Assembly: GCF_014204945.1 (NCBI RefSeq)
Contig: NZ_JACHMN010000002.1
Span: forward strand, 434,001-498,000
Direction: 5' to 3'
Source of the DNA: Allocatelliglobosispora scoriae
GTDB lineage: Bacteria; Actinomycetota; Actinomycetes; Mycobacteriales; Micromonosporaceae
DNA: 64,000 nucleotides
This document shows, piece by piece, positions 24,003 to 33,083 of the stretch (its first letter is position 1; every line of letters begins with the position of its first letter). The translations under genes were made by a program, and so were the position numbers. The notes under the pieces are model-generated. The model was not told the DNA's origin and made no database searches. It was given only the letters and a program-made list of their open reading frames with translations.

Positions 24003-24373
24003 GCCTGGCCCCAGATGAGGCAGAAGGGATGGCCCGCCGGGTCGGCGTAGACCCGGAAGCCGGTCTTGCCACCGCCACCGCCGCGCAGCAGCGTCGCCCC
24101 GAGCGCCAGCACCCGCGGCTCCGCGACGCCGATGTCGTCCACATCGATGTCGAGGTGGGACTGCTGCGGATGCGCCGGGTCCGGCCACCGCGGCGGGCGG
24201 AAGTCGTCGATCGTCTGGAAGCACAGGCGCGGTAACCCGCCCGCGTCCTCCAATGTGGCCCAGGCGGCGCCGGAATCGCGGACCGTGAACCCGGTCAGCT
24301 CGGCGTAGAACGAGGCCAGGGCGGGTGCGTCCGGGCAGTCGACGATGATGGAGTGCAGTCGGCCGATCATCAC
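23999..24373 (-). CDS. VOC (glyoxalase/bleomycin-resistance fold) family protein
   Basis: 124 residues. MIGRLHSIIVDCPDAPALAS and FYAELTGFTVRDSG form the first beta-alpha-beta-beta-beta unit with a His metal ligand position, and SHLDIDVDDI and GFRVYADPAGHPFCLIWG make the second. This PxGHPFCL C-terminal form is the common actinobacterial VOC type, often annotated as a glyoxalase-like protein. Substrate unknown. The ATG at 24370 is an equally good start; it would drop one residue. Confidence 0.9.
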   Translation of the reverse strand: MMIGRLHSIIVDCPDAPALASFYAELTGFTVRDSGAAWATLEDAGGLPRLCFQTIDDFRPPRWPDPAHPQQSHLDIDVDDIGVAEPRVLALGATLLRGGGGGKTGFRVYADPAGHPFCLIWGQA

Positions 24374-24379
24374 CGAACA

Positions 24380-25567
24380 CTATCGGTCGAGTGTGACAAC
24401 CATCCCGCGCAACTCGTAACCGGAGATCTCCTCGTTGATGGAGACCCGGGGCGGGGTCTGCATCCGCAGGTTGCCGATGGAGAAGAGGCGGTGCAGGAAG
24501 ATGTCCGACTCCTGGATCGCGACGTGGGCGCCGGGGCACTTGTGCGGGCCGTCGCCGAAGGAGAGGCCGGCTGTGCTCGTACCCTCCGCGAGAGGACGAG
24601 CCGGGCAGACCGCGAGGGGCGCGTCCCCGACCGCGTGGGGATCGACATTGGCCGCCGTGACCGCGACGTCGATCAGCGCGCCGGCCGGGATGACGACGGG
24701 ACCGTCGGCACCGGGCAGCTCGACCGGCGCGGTGGTCCGCCGCTTGAGGTTGCCGATGACCGGTTCGAGCCGGAGCAGCTCGTGGAGGATCGCGAAGCGG
24801 GCCGGCTCCTCGGCGGCGAGATAGCGCTCCCGCAGCCCCTCGTCGCTGAAGAGGTGCCAGGCGGCGACGTTGATGAACTCCCTGGTGGTGACCATGCCCG
24901 CTGCGGCGAAGGTGAGGCACTCGCCGAGGATCTCGCTGTTGGAGCAGCCTTCCTCGATCAGGTGGGAGATGAGGTCGTCACGGCTCTCACGGCGGCGGAC
25001 CCGCACGGCTGGGCGCACGTCGCCGAAGTAGACGGCGAGCCAGGAGAAGTTCTGCCGGAAGAACCAGTAGACGCCGCTGAAGCTGGTGAAGCCGGGCTTG
25101 CCGAACTTCTCCGGGAAGAAGCGCTCCAGCCGCCGGGCGGTGCCGGGCCTGCTGTCGGTGAGCCCGATGACCGCCTTGGTGACGTCGATCGCCAGGGCGA
25201 AGCTGAGCTCGGAGAGGTGCGCGGTGCCGTCCCGGCGGAGCCGGTCGAGCTGCTCCTCGGCGATGCGCACCATCAGGTCGCGGTAGTGCTCGTCGACCCG
25301 GCGCGCGGTGAAGTAGCGGGCGGTCCGCCGCCGGTGCCCGCGGTGCTCGGGCCCGTCACGGTAGAGCACGGGGCGGCGGATCTTCGCCGGGAGCTTCTCG
25401 ATCGTCTCGATCCCGAGCCCTGCCTGCCGGGTATCGGTGCTGCGCAACGCCGCCCGACCCGCCTCGTAGCCGCGGACCCGCCAGACGCCGTCCGGACCCT
25501 GCTCGACCGGGCAGGCCGTCTCGGGGTCGCCCCGATCGACTTTGCGCGCGCTCACTGTCTGCTGCAC
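24380..25567 (-). CDS. Cytochrome P450
   Basis: 395 residues, normal for a bacterial P450. The haem-ligand loop is LSFGDGPHKCPGAHVA with C344. HELLRLEP is the ExxR of the K helix, and FAAAGMVTTREFI holds the I-helix AGxxTT oxygen-activation motif. DGPEHRGHRRRTARYFTARR matches the C-helix region (HxxxR). No ferredoxin or ferredoxin reductase gene lies next to it, so the electron donor is elsewhere. It is divergent from the GH3 gene, with 254 bases between the starts. The substrate cannot be inferred. Confidence 0.95.
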   Translation of the reverse strand: MQQTVSARKVDRGDPETACPVEQGPDGVWRVRGYEAGRAALRSTDTRQAGLGIETIEKLPAKIRRPVLYRDGPEHRGHRRRTARYFTARRVDEHYRDLMVRIAEEQLDRLRRDGTAHLSELSFALAIDVTKAVIGLTDSRPGTARRLERFFPEKFGKPGFTSFSGVYWFFRQNFSWLAVYFGDVRPAVRVRRRESRDDLISHLIEEGCSNSEILGECLTFAAAGMVTTREFINVAAWHLFSDEGLRERYLAAEEPARFAILHELLRLEPVIGNLKRRTTAPVELPGADGPVVIPAGALIDVAVTAANVDPHAVGDAPLAVCPARPLAEGTSTAGLSFGDGPHKCPGAHVAIQESDIFLHRLFSIGNLRMQTPPRVSINEEISGYELRGMVVTLDR

Positions 25568-25689
25568 AGCAATTCCCTCCGGCCGCCCGTGTGTTGATCA
25601 CGTTCCGGGCCAGCATACGGACCCTCGAAGGACCGCACATCCTCCGATTTCGAATCCACAGTGGAGCAATATGTCCTCCGCGAGTGTCC

Positions 25690-25700
25690 CGAAAGTTTCG
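25690..25700. promoter_or_regulatory. CGAAAGTTTCG operator-like element upstream of GH3
   Basis: A perfect odd-centred palindrome 122 bases before the GH3 start. CGAAA-N-TTTCG elements are described upstream of Streptomyces xylanase and xylosidase genes as negative control sites, which fits a xylan- or glucan-related GH3 enzyme. The assignment is by sequence resemblance only. Confidence 0.6.
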
Positions 25701-25821
25701 GTCCGGTAATCGTTCCGACACAGGCGCTTAACGGACATCGAAAGTGCTATTCTTCGGCACCACGTGCTGGAAAACTTCCACCCGACTTCCGGAACTTGTT
25801 CCCTACAGGACGGATGCGCCG

Positions 25822-28092
25822 ATGCTGACCGATGACACCGGGCTTGACGCCGCCGTCTGGCGCGACCCGTCCCGCGACCCCGTGGACCGGGTCGAGGACC
25901 TGCTCGCCCGGATGACCCTGGCGGAGAAGGTCGCGCAGCTCTACGGTGTCTGGATCGGCGCGGACCCGACCGACTCGGGCGAGGTCGCGCCCTTCCAGCA
26001 CGAGCTGATCGACCCGCTCGACTGGGACCGGCTGCTCCCCCTCGGCCTGGGCCAGATCACCAGGCCCTTCGGCACCGCCCCCATCGACGCGGCGGTCGGT
26101 GCTCGGCAGCTCGCCGTCATCCAGGCCGAGGTCGTCGCGGCAGGCCGCTTCGGCATCCCGGCCGTCGCCCATGAGGAGTGCCTCAACGGCTTCACCTCGC
26201 TCGGGGCCACCATCTTCCCGTCGCCGCTCGCCTGGGGCGCCGCCTTCGACCCCGCCCTCGTCGAGCGGATGGCGACGATGATCGGCGAGACAATGCGCGG
26301 GCTCGGCATCCACCAGGGCCTGGCGCCGGTGCTCGACGTGACCCGGGATCCGCGCTGGGGCCGCACGGAGGAGACGATCGGCGAGGACCCGTACCTGGTC
26401 GCGACCGTCGGCACCGCCTATGTCCGGGGCCTGGAGACGGCCGGGATCATCGCCACCCTCAAGCACTTCGCCGGCTACTCCGGCTCCCGGGCGGGGCGCA
26501 ACTTCGGCCCCGTCGGCGTGGGGCCGCGCGAGTTCGCCGACGTGTTCCTGCCCCCGTTCGAGCTCGCGGTCCGTGACGGCGGCGCCCGCAGCGTGATGCA
26601 CTCCTACGCCGAGCTCGACGGCGTCCCCGCCGCCGCGCACGAGGGCCTGCTGACCGGCATTCTGCGCGACACCTGGGGCTTCACCGGCACGGTCGTCGCC
26701 GACTACTTCGGCGTCACCTTCCTGCACAACTCGCACCACGTCGCCGCCGATCGCGGTGACGCCGCCCGCCTCGCCCTGCGCGCCGGAGTCGACGTGGAGC
26801 TGCCGACCGTCCAGTGCTTCGGCGCTCCCCTGCTCGCGGCGCTCGACGCAGGCGCCGTCGACGAGGCGCTGATCGACCGGGCCGCCCGCCGTGTCCTGCG
26901 GCAGAAGTGCGAGCTGGGCCTGCTCGATCCGCAGTGGACACCGACGGCGACGACCGCGGAGCGGATCGATCTCGACCCGCCCGCCGGCCGGGCGCTGGCC
27001 CGTCAGCTCGCCGAGGCGTCGGTCGTGCTGCTCGCCAACGACGGCACCCTGCCGCTGCGTCCCGATGCCACGGTCGCGGTGACCGGCCCCTTCGCCGACG
27101 ACCCGCACGCCATGCTCGGCTGCTACACCTTCCCCCGGCACGTCGGCATCCACCACGAGGGCACCCCGATCGGCGTCGAGATCCCCACGCTGCTCGACGC
27201 GCTGCGGGCCGAGCTGCCCCAGGTCACCACGACGGCCTGGAGCGCCGACGTACGCGTGGTCGTGCTCGGCGACCACTCCGGACTCTTCGGCGCGGGCACC
27301 TCCGGCGAGGGCTCCGACGCCGCCGACCTGCGCCTGCCGGGCGACCAGGAGCGGGTACTTCTCGACGCGCTCGCCGACGGCACCCCCACCGTGCTGGTGC
27401 TGCTCTCCGGCCGCCCCTACGCGCTGGGTGCCTACGCCGACCGGCTCGCCGCGATCGTCCAGGCCTATTTCCCCGGCGAGGAGGGCGGTCCGGCCGTGGC
27501 CGGTGTCCTCAGCGGCCGGGTCAACCCGTCGGGCCGCAGCCCGGTCAGCGTCCCGCGCACCCCCGGCGGCCAGCCCTACACCTACCTCGCACCGGCTCTC
27601 GCCCACGCGAGCCCGGTGAGCACAGTGGACCCGACGCCGCTGTTCCCCTTCGGCCACGGCCTGTCCTACACGAGCTTCGCCTGGGACGACGTCGAGCTGA
27701 GCAGCCCGACCTGCCCCACCGACGGCGAGGTGACGCTCTCGGTGCGGGTGCGCAACACCGGCGCGCGGGCTGGAAGCGAGGTGGTCCAGCTCTATCTCCA
27801 CGACCCGGTGGCCCAGGTCACCCGCCCCGTCACCCGCCTCATCGGGTACGCCAAGGTGGCGCTCGCCCCGCAGGAGGCGGTGACCGTGGCCTTCACGGTG
27901 CACGCCGACCTCTCGTCGTTCACCGGTCTGGCGGGGCACCGCGTCGTCGAGCCCGGCGAGCTGGAGCTGCGCCTGTGCGCGTCGAGCTCCGAGGTGCGCC
28001 ACACGGTCCGCCTGGACCTGACCGGCGAGGAGCGGACGGTGGACCATACCCGCCGCATGACGACGCCGGTCGCGTACTCCGCCGCGGCATGA
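25822..28092 (+). CDS. Glycoside hydrolase family 3 (beta-glucosidase / beta-xylosidase)
   Basis: 756 residues from ATG 25822, with AGGACGG upstream; an in-frame GTG at 25744 has no ribosome site. No signal peptide, so cytosolic, acting on imported oligosaccharides. The GH3 TIM barrel contains GLAPVLDVTRDPRWGRTEET, LKHFAGYSG and VVADYFGVTF with the nucleophile D294. The second domain holds SGEGSDAADLRLPGDQ, the expected position of the acid/base Glu, and the C-terminus is a fibronectin-like domain. Cleaves terminal beta-linked glucose, xylose or arabinose from oligosaccharides; VADYF is compatible with xylosidases as well as glucosidases. Confidence 0.94.
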   Translation: MLTDDTGLDAAVWRDPSRDPVDRVEDLLARMTLAEKVAQLYGVWIGADPTDSGEVAPFQHELIDPLDWDRLLPLGLGQITRPFGTAPIDAAVGARQLAVIQAEVVAAGRFGIPAVAHEECLNGFTSLGATIFPSPLAWGAAFDPALVERMATMIGETMRGLGIHQGLAPVLDVTRDPRWGRTEETIGEDPYLVATVGTAYVRGLETAGIIATLKHFAGYSGSRAGRNFGPVGVGPREFADVFLPPFELAVRDGGARSVMHSYAELDGVPAAAHEGLLTGILRDTWGFTGTVVADYFGVTFLHNSHHVAADRGDAARLALRAGVDVELPTVQCFGAPLLAALDAGAVDEALIDRAARRVLRQKCELGLLDPQWTPTATTAERIDLDPPAGRALARQLAEASVVLLANDGTLPLRPDATVAVTGPFADDPHAMLGCYTFPRHVGIHHEGTPIGVEIPTLLDALRAELPQVTTTAWSADVRVVVLGDHSGLFGAGTSGEGSDAADLRLPGDQERVLLDALADGTPTVLVLLSGRPYALGAYADRLAAIVQAYFPGEEGGPAVAGVLSGRVNPSGRSPVSVPRTPGGQPYTYLAPALAHASPVSTVDPTPLFPFGHGLSYTSFAWDDVELSSPTCPTDGEVTLSVRVRNTGARAGSEVVQLYLHDPVAQVTRPVTRLIGYAKVALAPQEAVTVAFTVHADLSSFTGLAGHRVVEPGELELRLCASSSEVRHTVRLDLTGEERTVDHTRRMTTPVAYSAAA

Positions 28093-28111
28093 CCGCGCCA
28101 TTTCCCGGAAG
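28091..28111. repeat. Family A half-element, copy 6
   Basis: One arm only (TGACCGCGCCATTTCCCGGAA) directly on the GH3 stop codon, followed by GCAAAGCGATCATGCC instead of a matching second arm. It looks like a decayed or collapsed copy. Confidence 0.7.
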
Positions 28112-28161
28112 CAAAGCGATCATGCCGACGTTCGATGCGCCGGGGGTGGGATCATGGGCGA

Positions 28162-28686
28162 GTGGGTATCAGCACTCGACTCGTCGCGCTCGGTGACATC
28201 CCGGCCCTGACCGCGCTCCGGCTCGCGAACCGGGACTTCCTCGCGCCGTGGGAACCGGCCAGGACCGACGACTACTTCACCGTCGAGGCGCAGCACGCGG
28301 AGATCGCGACCGCGCTCGACCGGCATGAGCAGGGCATGACCGTGCCGCATGTCATCGTCGACGGCGAGCGCGTCGTCGGGCGGATCACGCTCAACGACAT
28401 CGTGCGGGGGCCGTTCCAGTCGTGCCACCTCGGCTATTGGGTCGGCCACGCCGACAACGGGCGCGGGGTGGCCTCGGCCGCGGTGCGGGAGATCGTCCGG
28501 GTCGCGTTCGGCGAGCTGGGGCTGCACCGCATTCAGGCGGGCACGCTGCTGCACAACACGGGCTCGCAGCGAGTGCTGGAGCGCAACGGTTTCGTGCGCT
28601 TCGGCATGGCGCCGAAGTACCTCAGCATCGCCGGCGCCTGGCAGGACCACTTCCTCTACCAGCTCATCGCCGACACCTCGGAGTGA
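28162..28686 (+). CDS. GNAT N-acetyltransferase (RimJ/RimL-like)
   Basis: 174 residues from GTG 28162 (VGISTRLVALGD). ATG 28135 would add nine residues that do not align with the fold. LRLANRDFLAPWEPAR at the N-terminus, the acetyl-CoA binding stretch VGHADNGRGVASAAVREIV and the C-terminal SQRVLERNGFVRFGMAP are the RimJ/RimL pattern, common to ribosomal-protein and antibiotic acetyltransferases. Transfers acetyl to an amino group; target unknown. Confidence 0.9.
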   Translation: MGISTRLVALGDIPALTALRLANRDFLAPWEPARTDDYFTVEAQHAEIATALDRHEQGMTVPHVIVDGERVVGRITLNDIVRGPFQSCHLGYWVGHADNGRGVASAAVREIVRVAFGELGLHRIQAGTLLHNTGSQRVLERNGFVRFGMAPKYLSIAGAWQDHFLYQLIADTSE

Positions 28687-28727
28687 GGATCGGCTACAGC
28701 CTGGTACGCGATGAGTAGCCTGGCGGC

Positions 28728-30560
28728 ATGCCGAACGCCGTGCCCGGACCCGTCCCGGCAGATCTGGTCGGGGAGCTCTTCGACGCATCGCCGGCCGACG
28801 TCCTCTTCTGGTCCGGTGCCGGGATCTCGATGGTGGGGCCCAGCAGCCTGCCGACCGGGTGGGAGCTGACCAACCGCGCCTTCGAGTCCTTCTTCGACCC
28901 CGGCGCGCTAGATGTCGTCCTCGGCCATCATCGCCGGGCCGGCTGGCTCTCCCCGGAGATCTGCGATCGGGCGGGACCGGACGGAGTCCGGCCGCCGCGG
29001 CTGGAGACGGTGCTCGGGGTCGCGCTGCGGCGGTTGGGCACGCGGGCGCACGACGTGCTCGCCGATGTGCGCGAGGCGGTCCCCAACTGGAACCACGCTT
29101 TCTTCGCGGAGCACATCGCCGCAGGCGGGAAGCACGTCACCGCCAACTTCGACTCCTGTGTGGAGGATGCGTTCCAGGCCAGGTACGCGACCGAGCCGCC
29201 GGCTTCGGTCGAGCACTTCCACGGCCGGCTGACCGCCGGGACGAGCGTGGCGGAGCTCGGCGCGACACTCGACCGCATCCAGGCAGGCTTCGGCCCCGCC
29301 TACGCCGATGAACTGGTCGGCCTCGTCGCCGCCCGACCGCTCACGGTCATGGTCGGTTACAGCGGCGGCGACTTCTTCGACGTCGATGTCGCCTTCGACG
29401 GGCTCGCCGGTGATCGGCTGGCCGGGCGGGAGGTGGTGTGGCTCGCCCACCACCACGAGCACGCCTGGCACCTGGCACAGCCCGGGCCTGCGGCCGAGCC
29501 GCGGCTCGGCCGCAGGCTGGCCGCCGCCGGGGCCCGGGTGCGCTACCTCTGCGGACCGACACAGGTCCTGCTCTCGCACCTCGCCACGGCCTGGGGACTG
29601 CCGGTCGAGGCACCCGAGGCCACCGTGCGCAGCCCTCGGCGGATCGTGTCCGACACCACCTCGGCGCAACGCCGCACGGCCACCTTCGCGCTCTTCCGGG
29701 AGCTGGGAATTCCGGTCGAGGTGGACCGGATGCTGCACGAGGGCGACCTCGACGGGATCGGCGACGCCGACAGGTGGCTGTCCACCTCCGAGGTCCTGTG
29801 GGAGCAGGGCCGCTGGAGCACGCTGCGGCGGATGTGGCAACGCGCCGATCTGCCGGTCGGCATCAGCCCCGCACTCCGAGCGGAACGGATCGGCGCCTGC
29901 CTGTGGGCGCAGGGCCGCCTCCTCCCGGCCTACCTGTGGTTGGAGCGGCACCGGGCCGTGGCGGCCCGGCGGGGACGCCCCGACGACGCATGGCTGCTCG
30001 CCGAGACGCAGGCCCGGGTCGTGGAGCATATGGCCCGCACCCCGGATCTGCGATGGCTCGGCGGGCGGCTGGCGGCGCGGGCGGCGGCGCGGCTGGGCCG
30101 CCCTGAGCAGGCGGCCGGTGTGCACCTGTTCCGACGTCACACCGACCTCACGACGAGCCTCGCCGCCGTGGCGAGCGGCACGGCCAGATCCGGTGGGGTG
30201 GCACAGGAATCGCAGCGCTGGTTCACCGAGGCGGGCAGCCTGACGGCGGCGATCGCCTATGCCCACCGGGCGCTGCGCGACGGATACGACTCCGAGGCCG
30301 ACATCGACGAGACGTCCGCGAGGTACCGCGATCACCAGCGATGGGCGCTGTCCGTGGGCTCGCCGGCCGCCGCCTGGCGGATGATCCTGTTACCCGGCGC
30401 GGACAGGGTGTTCACCTTCCGCGAGACGGTCGCGGCGACGCTCGAGCTCGAGTACGGGCACTGGCACCGCGTCCGCATCCTGGGCAGATACGCCGTACTA
30501 CGGCTGCGCCGACGACGCAGCAGCCGACCGGTCCTGACGGCGGGCCGTCCGCGCAGATGA
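28728..30560 (+). CDS. SIR2-like domain protein with helical C-terminal half
   Basis: 610 residues. The SIR2-like NAD-binding domain covers about residues 20-290: FWSGAGISMVGPSSLPTGW (GAGIS at 30-34), TANFDSCVEDAF (N140, D142), EHFHGRL (H163) and MVGYSGGDFFDVD. This is the arrangement of the SIR2 proteins that degrade NAD+ in anti-phage systems such as ThsA and the DSR group, with the Asn and His of the active site apparently present. The C-terminal half (about 330-590) is helical and TPR-like, plausibly a sensing region. No signal or membrane segment. No partner gene abuts it on this strand. A defence role is inference. Confidence 0.85.
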   Translation: MPNAVPGPVPADLVGELFDASPADVLFWSGAGISMVGPSSLPTGWELTNRAFESFFDPGALDVVLGHHRRAGWLSPEICDRAGPDGVRPPRLETVLGVALRRLGTRAHDVLADVREAVPNWNHAFFAEHIAAGGKHVTANFDSCVEDAFQARYATEPPASVEHFHGRLTAGTSVAELGATLDRIQAGFGPAYADELVGLVAARPLTVMVGYSGGDFFDVDVAFDGLAGDRLAGREVVWLAHHHEHAWHLAQPGPAAEPRLGRRLAAAGARVRYLCGPTQVLLSHLATAWGLPVEAPEATVRSPRRIVSDTTSAQRRTATFALFRELGIPVEVDRMLHEGDLDGIGDADRWLSTSEVLWEQGRWSTLRRMWQRADLPVGISPALRAERIGACLWAQGRLLPAYLWLERHRAVAARRGRPDDAWLLAETQARVVEHMARTPDLRWLGGRLAARAAARLGRPEQAAGVHLFRRHTDLTTSLAAVASGTARSGGVAQESQRWFTEAGSLTAAIAYAHRALRDGYDSEADIDETSARYRDHQRWALSVGSPAAAWRMILLPGADRVFTFRETVAATLELEYGHWHRVRILGRYAVLRLRRRRSSRPVLTAGRPRR

Positions 30561-30575
30561 TGGCCTGTCGCCTGA

Positions 30576-30605
30576 TTGCCGGGCTCGACGGTGACCGAAT
30601 AGGGT
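30576..30605 (+). promoter_or_regulatory. Candidate promoter of the VLDTR-repeat protein
   Basis: TTGCCG (30576-30581) and TAGGGT (30600-30605) are separated by 18 bases, 38 bases before the TTG start codon; this fits a housekeeping-type promoter. Confidence 0.5.
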
Positions 30606-30642
30606 CCCCAACACCTGTCACACTCGACGAACGGGGATTTCG

Positions 30643-32031
30643 TTGCGCATCCTTCGTGGCCTGGTGGTGGGAGCCCTCGTGCTCGCGGCCACCCCACTCG
30701 CATCAGTGTCGGCGGCGTACGCCGCCGCACCCGGCTCCTCGCCGCTCCAGACGGCCGACATGCTCGACGCCAAAGGCACCTACTACTCGCTCTTCCCCCG
30801 CCGTGTGCTCGACACGCGGACCGGCACAGGCGCGCCGAAGGCGGTGGTGAAGCCCGGCGCCACGGTCCGCCTGCAGGTGGGAGGAGCCGGCGGTGTCCCC
30901 ACGACCGGCGTCGCGGCGGTGGCGGTCAACCTGACGGTGGTCGGGCCGACCAGCGCCGGTTACCTGACCGTCTTCCCCACCGGCGCGGCCAGGCCCAACG
31001 CCTCCTCGATCAATTTCGCCAAGGGCGAGACGCGCGCCAACTCCGTCATCGTCGCACTCGGCACCGACGGCAAGATCGACATCTTCAACGCGGTCGGGTC
31101 GACCCACATCCTGATCGATGTCGCTGGCTATTACGCCGACGCCACCCCGCTGCCGGACGGCGCGGCCGTCGGCGGCCAGCTCCACCCCGTCACACCGCAG
31201 CGCCTGATCGACACGCGCACGTCGTGGCACTCGATGCTGCCCGCCGGAGCGGCGGCGCGGGTGCTGATCGACTACGGTCCGGAGATCACTCCGCACATCC
31301 GCGGGGTCGTCGTCAACGTCACCGCCGTCACGCCGACGGCCGACGGATACCTGCAGGCGTGGAGCGGCGACTGGGGCGAGCAACCCACCCACTCGACCCT
31401 CAACTTCCGCAAGGGCTCCGTCGTGCCCAACCAGGCCATCGTGGGCACGGTCCCCTGCCTCGTCCTGATCTGCGGTGAGCCCGTCCGCCAGCAAATCATG
31501 GTCTGGACCAGCGCCGACACCCACGTGCTGGTCGACATCGTCGCGATCATCGACGATGGCACCCTCCCGGACGGGCTGCGTTTCGAGCCGCGTACGCCGA
31601 CGAGGATCGTCGACACCCGTACCGGGACCGGGCTGACCAAGGCACTCGGGCCGAACACCGCCGCGACGGTCAGCGTCCCGAACGCGTCGATCCCGGCGCA
31701 GACCAGGGCCATCGCGGTCAACGCGGCAGCCGTCGCACCCACCGCCGACACCTTCGTCACGCTCTGGCCGTGGTCGCCGGACGAAACCGGACGACCCGAC
31801 GTCAGCAGCCTCAACGCAGCCCGCGGGACGACGGTCGCCAACGCGGCGATCACGCCGATCGGGCCGGGCACCGGCTCCCCGAGCAACGCGTTCAACGTCT
31901 ACAACGCCACGGGGAACACCCACGTCCTGGTCGACCTCGTCGGCACGTTCTACCCCGGCACCGCGGCACCGGCCGCAACGGGTGCGGCGTACACCCTGAT
32001 TCCGCATCCAGCGGTGCTGCAGCAGCGCTGA
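30643..32031 (+). CDS. Secreted protein with three VLDTR-type repeats
   Basis: 462 residues from TTG 30643 with ACGGGGA upstream. A signal peptide ends near SAAYA. The mature protein contains three copies of a roughly 140-residue beta-rich domain, each opening with a RVLDTR / RLIDTR / RIVDTR motif (FPRRVLDTRTGTG, TPQRLIDTRT, TPTRIVDTRTGTG) and closing with HVLVDLVGTFYPG-like strands. This domain is widespread in secreted actinobacterial proteins, frequently attached to cell-wall hydrolases, and its function is unknown; adhesion or surface binding is the usual guess. Here it occurs alone. A hairpin terminator follows at 32041. Confidence 0.85.
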   Translation: MRILRGLVVGALVLAATPLASVSAAYAAAPGSSPLQTADMLDAKGTYYSLFPRRVLDTRTGTGAPKAVVKPGATVRLQVGGAGGVPTTGVAAVAVNLTVVGPTSAGYLTVFPTGAARPNASSINFAKGETRANSVIVALGTDGKIDIFNAVGSTHILIDVAGYYADATPLPDGAAVGGQLHPVTPQRLIDTRTSWHSMLPAGAAARVLIDYGPEITPHIRGVVVNVTAVTPTADGYLQAWSGDWGEQPTHSTLNFRKGSVVPNQAIVGTVPCLVLICGEPVRQQIMVWTSADTHVLVDIVAIIDDGTLPDGLRFEPRTPTRIVDTRTGTGLTKALGPNTAATVSVPNASIPAQTRAIAVNAAAVAPTADTFVTLWPWSPDETGRPDVSSLNAARGTTVANAAITPIGPGTGSPSNAFNVYNATGNTHVLVDLVGTFYPGTAAPAATGAAYTLIPHPAVLQQR

Positions 32032-32040
32032 GATCGGGTG

Positions 32041-32073
32041 GTCGCGCCGGCAGGCGGCACCTGCCGGCACGAC
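32041..32073. terminator. Hairpin between convergent genes
   Basis: A 14-bp stem with one mismatch (32041-32054 with 32060-32073) lies ten bases past the stop of the VLDTR protein gene and before the stop of the coiled-coil protein gene; it could serve both. Confidence 0.65.
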
Positions 32074-32109
32074 CGCCCGCGCTGGGGATGCGGCGTAGCC
32101 CGCCGCCCG

Positions 32110-32838
32110 CTACGCCTTCTGCCACACGATGACGTCGGCCATGAATCCGTCGTCGGTCAGCTTCACTATTTTGAGGAAGGAAGACCTGTTTCCTCTCGTG
32201 AAGAAGCAGAATGTCATTCCGGCCCTGGGCTCCTCGGCGACCGTAGAACCGCCCAATGCCTGAGTCGACGTCAGCAGAGCGCATTGGTCACGAGTGGGAA
32301 CGGCATCGGATTCCCACAGTGCCGCCTCTGTCCCGGGGTTCGTGATCAGGGCTGTGCCGTAGAAGGACTGCCGAATGTCTCCGCCAGAGCTCCCGCTGCG
32401 GGGAGGCACCGAGTCCAGATCCATACCCGAACCGGTGATCCTCAGCGTTCCCTGCCACCGGACCGATGCGGCGGACCTGATCGGGGAAGGGCTGGCCGAG
32501 GCTGCCGGAGAATCCGGTGCGGAGCTTGTCGGAGAGTCCGGTGCCGGAACCGTGAGGCGCTCGTTCTCCCGACGCAGAGCGGCGTTGTCCTCCTCCAATC
32601 GGCTGACCCGTTCATTCAGGGCGTCCGCAGCCTCACCCTGTTTCGCGCTCTCGTCGGATCCGAAGAGGCCGAGTGCGGCTGACAGCAGGATGAAGACCGC
32701 GGCGATCACCGCGAGGACCGCCACGAACTTGCCGGCATGCCGCTCAAGCAGTGGTCTCGGGACCGGCACAGGCTGCCTCAACCCATGGAACGGCTCAGCC
32801 GGAACCGGCTGCCTCGACTCCTGGAATGACTCCGACAT
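32110..32838 (-). CDS. Single-pass membrane protein with coiled coil
   Basis: 242 residues from ATG 32838. A cytoplasmic N-terminus with duplicated ESRQPVPAEPF / GLRQPVPVPRPL stretches is followed by one membrane segment (about residues 41-62). A short leucine-zipper-like coiled coil (ALNERVSRLEEDNAALRREN) comes next, then a Pro/Ser linker. The exterior domain (about 130-242) has two Cys residues (DQCALLT, MTFCFF) and beta-strand character. No family recognised. It lies 246 bases downstream of the TIR gene on the same strand, so a shared transcript is possible but there is ample room for its own promoter. Confidence 0.75.
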   Translation of the reverse strand: MSESFQESRQPVPAEPFHGLRQPVPVPRPLLERHAGKFVAVLAVIAAVFILLSAALGLFGSDESAKQGEAADALNERVSRLEEDNAALRRENERLTVPAPDSPTSSAPDSPAASASPSPIRSAASVRWQGTLRITGSGMDLDSVPPRSGSSGGDIRQSFYGTALITNPGTEAALWESDAVPTRDQCALLTSTQALGGSTVAEEPRAGMTFCFFTRGNRSSFLKIVKLTDDGFMADVIVWQKA

Positions 32839-33083
32839 GGGGGTGACCTTTCCCGAGAAACGACGGAAACGGCGAGCCGCGCTCATCCCCAATAGGCGAT
32901 GCGGATGCGCGCGACCCGCCAATCACGCTATTGCGCCCGCCATTCATCGCCGTCGCCCGCGCGGCCACTTCGTCGCCCTCAAGCGGTATGGCCGCCCAAC
33001 AAAGGTGCACAAACGCCCGACGATCAATGGGGTTTTGCGATGACGCCCGGCCGGTACCCGGGTTCGGGAACGGAATTCGTCCG

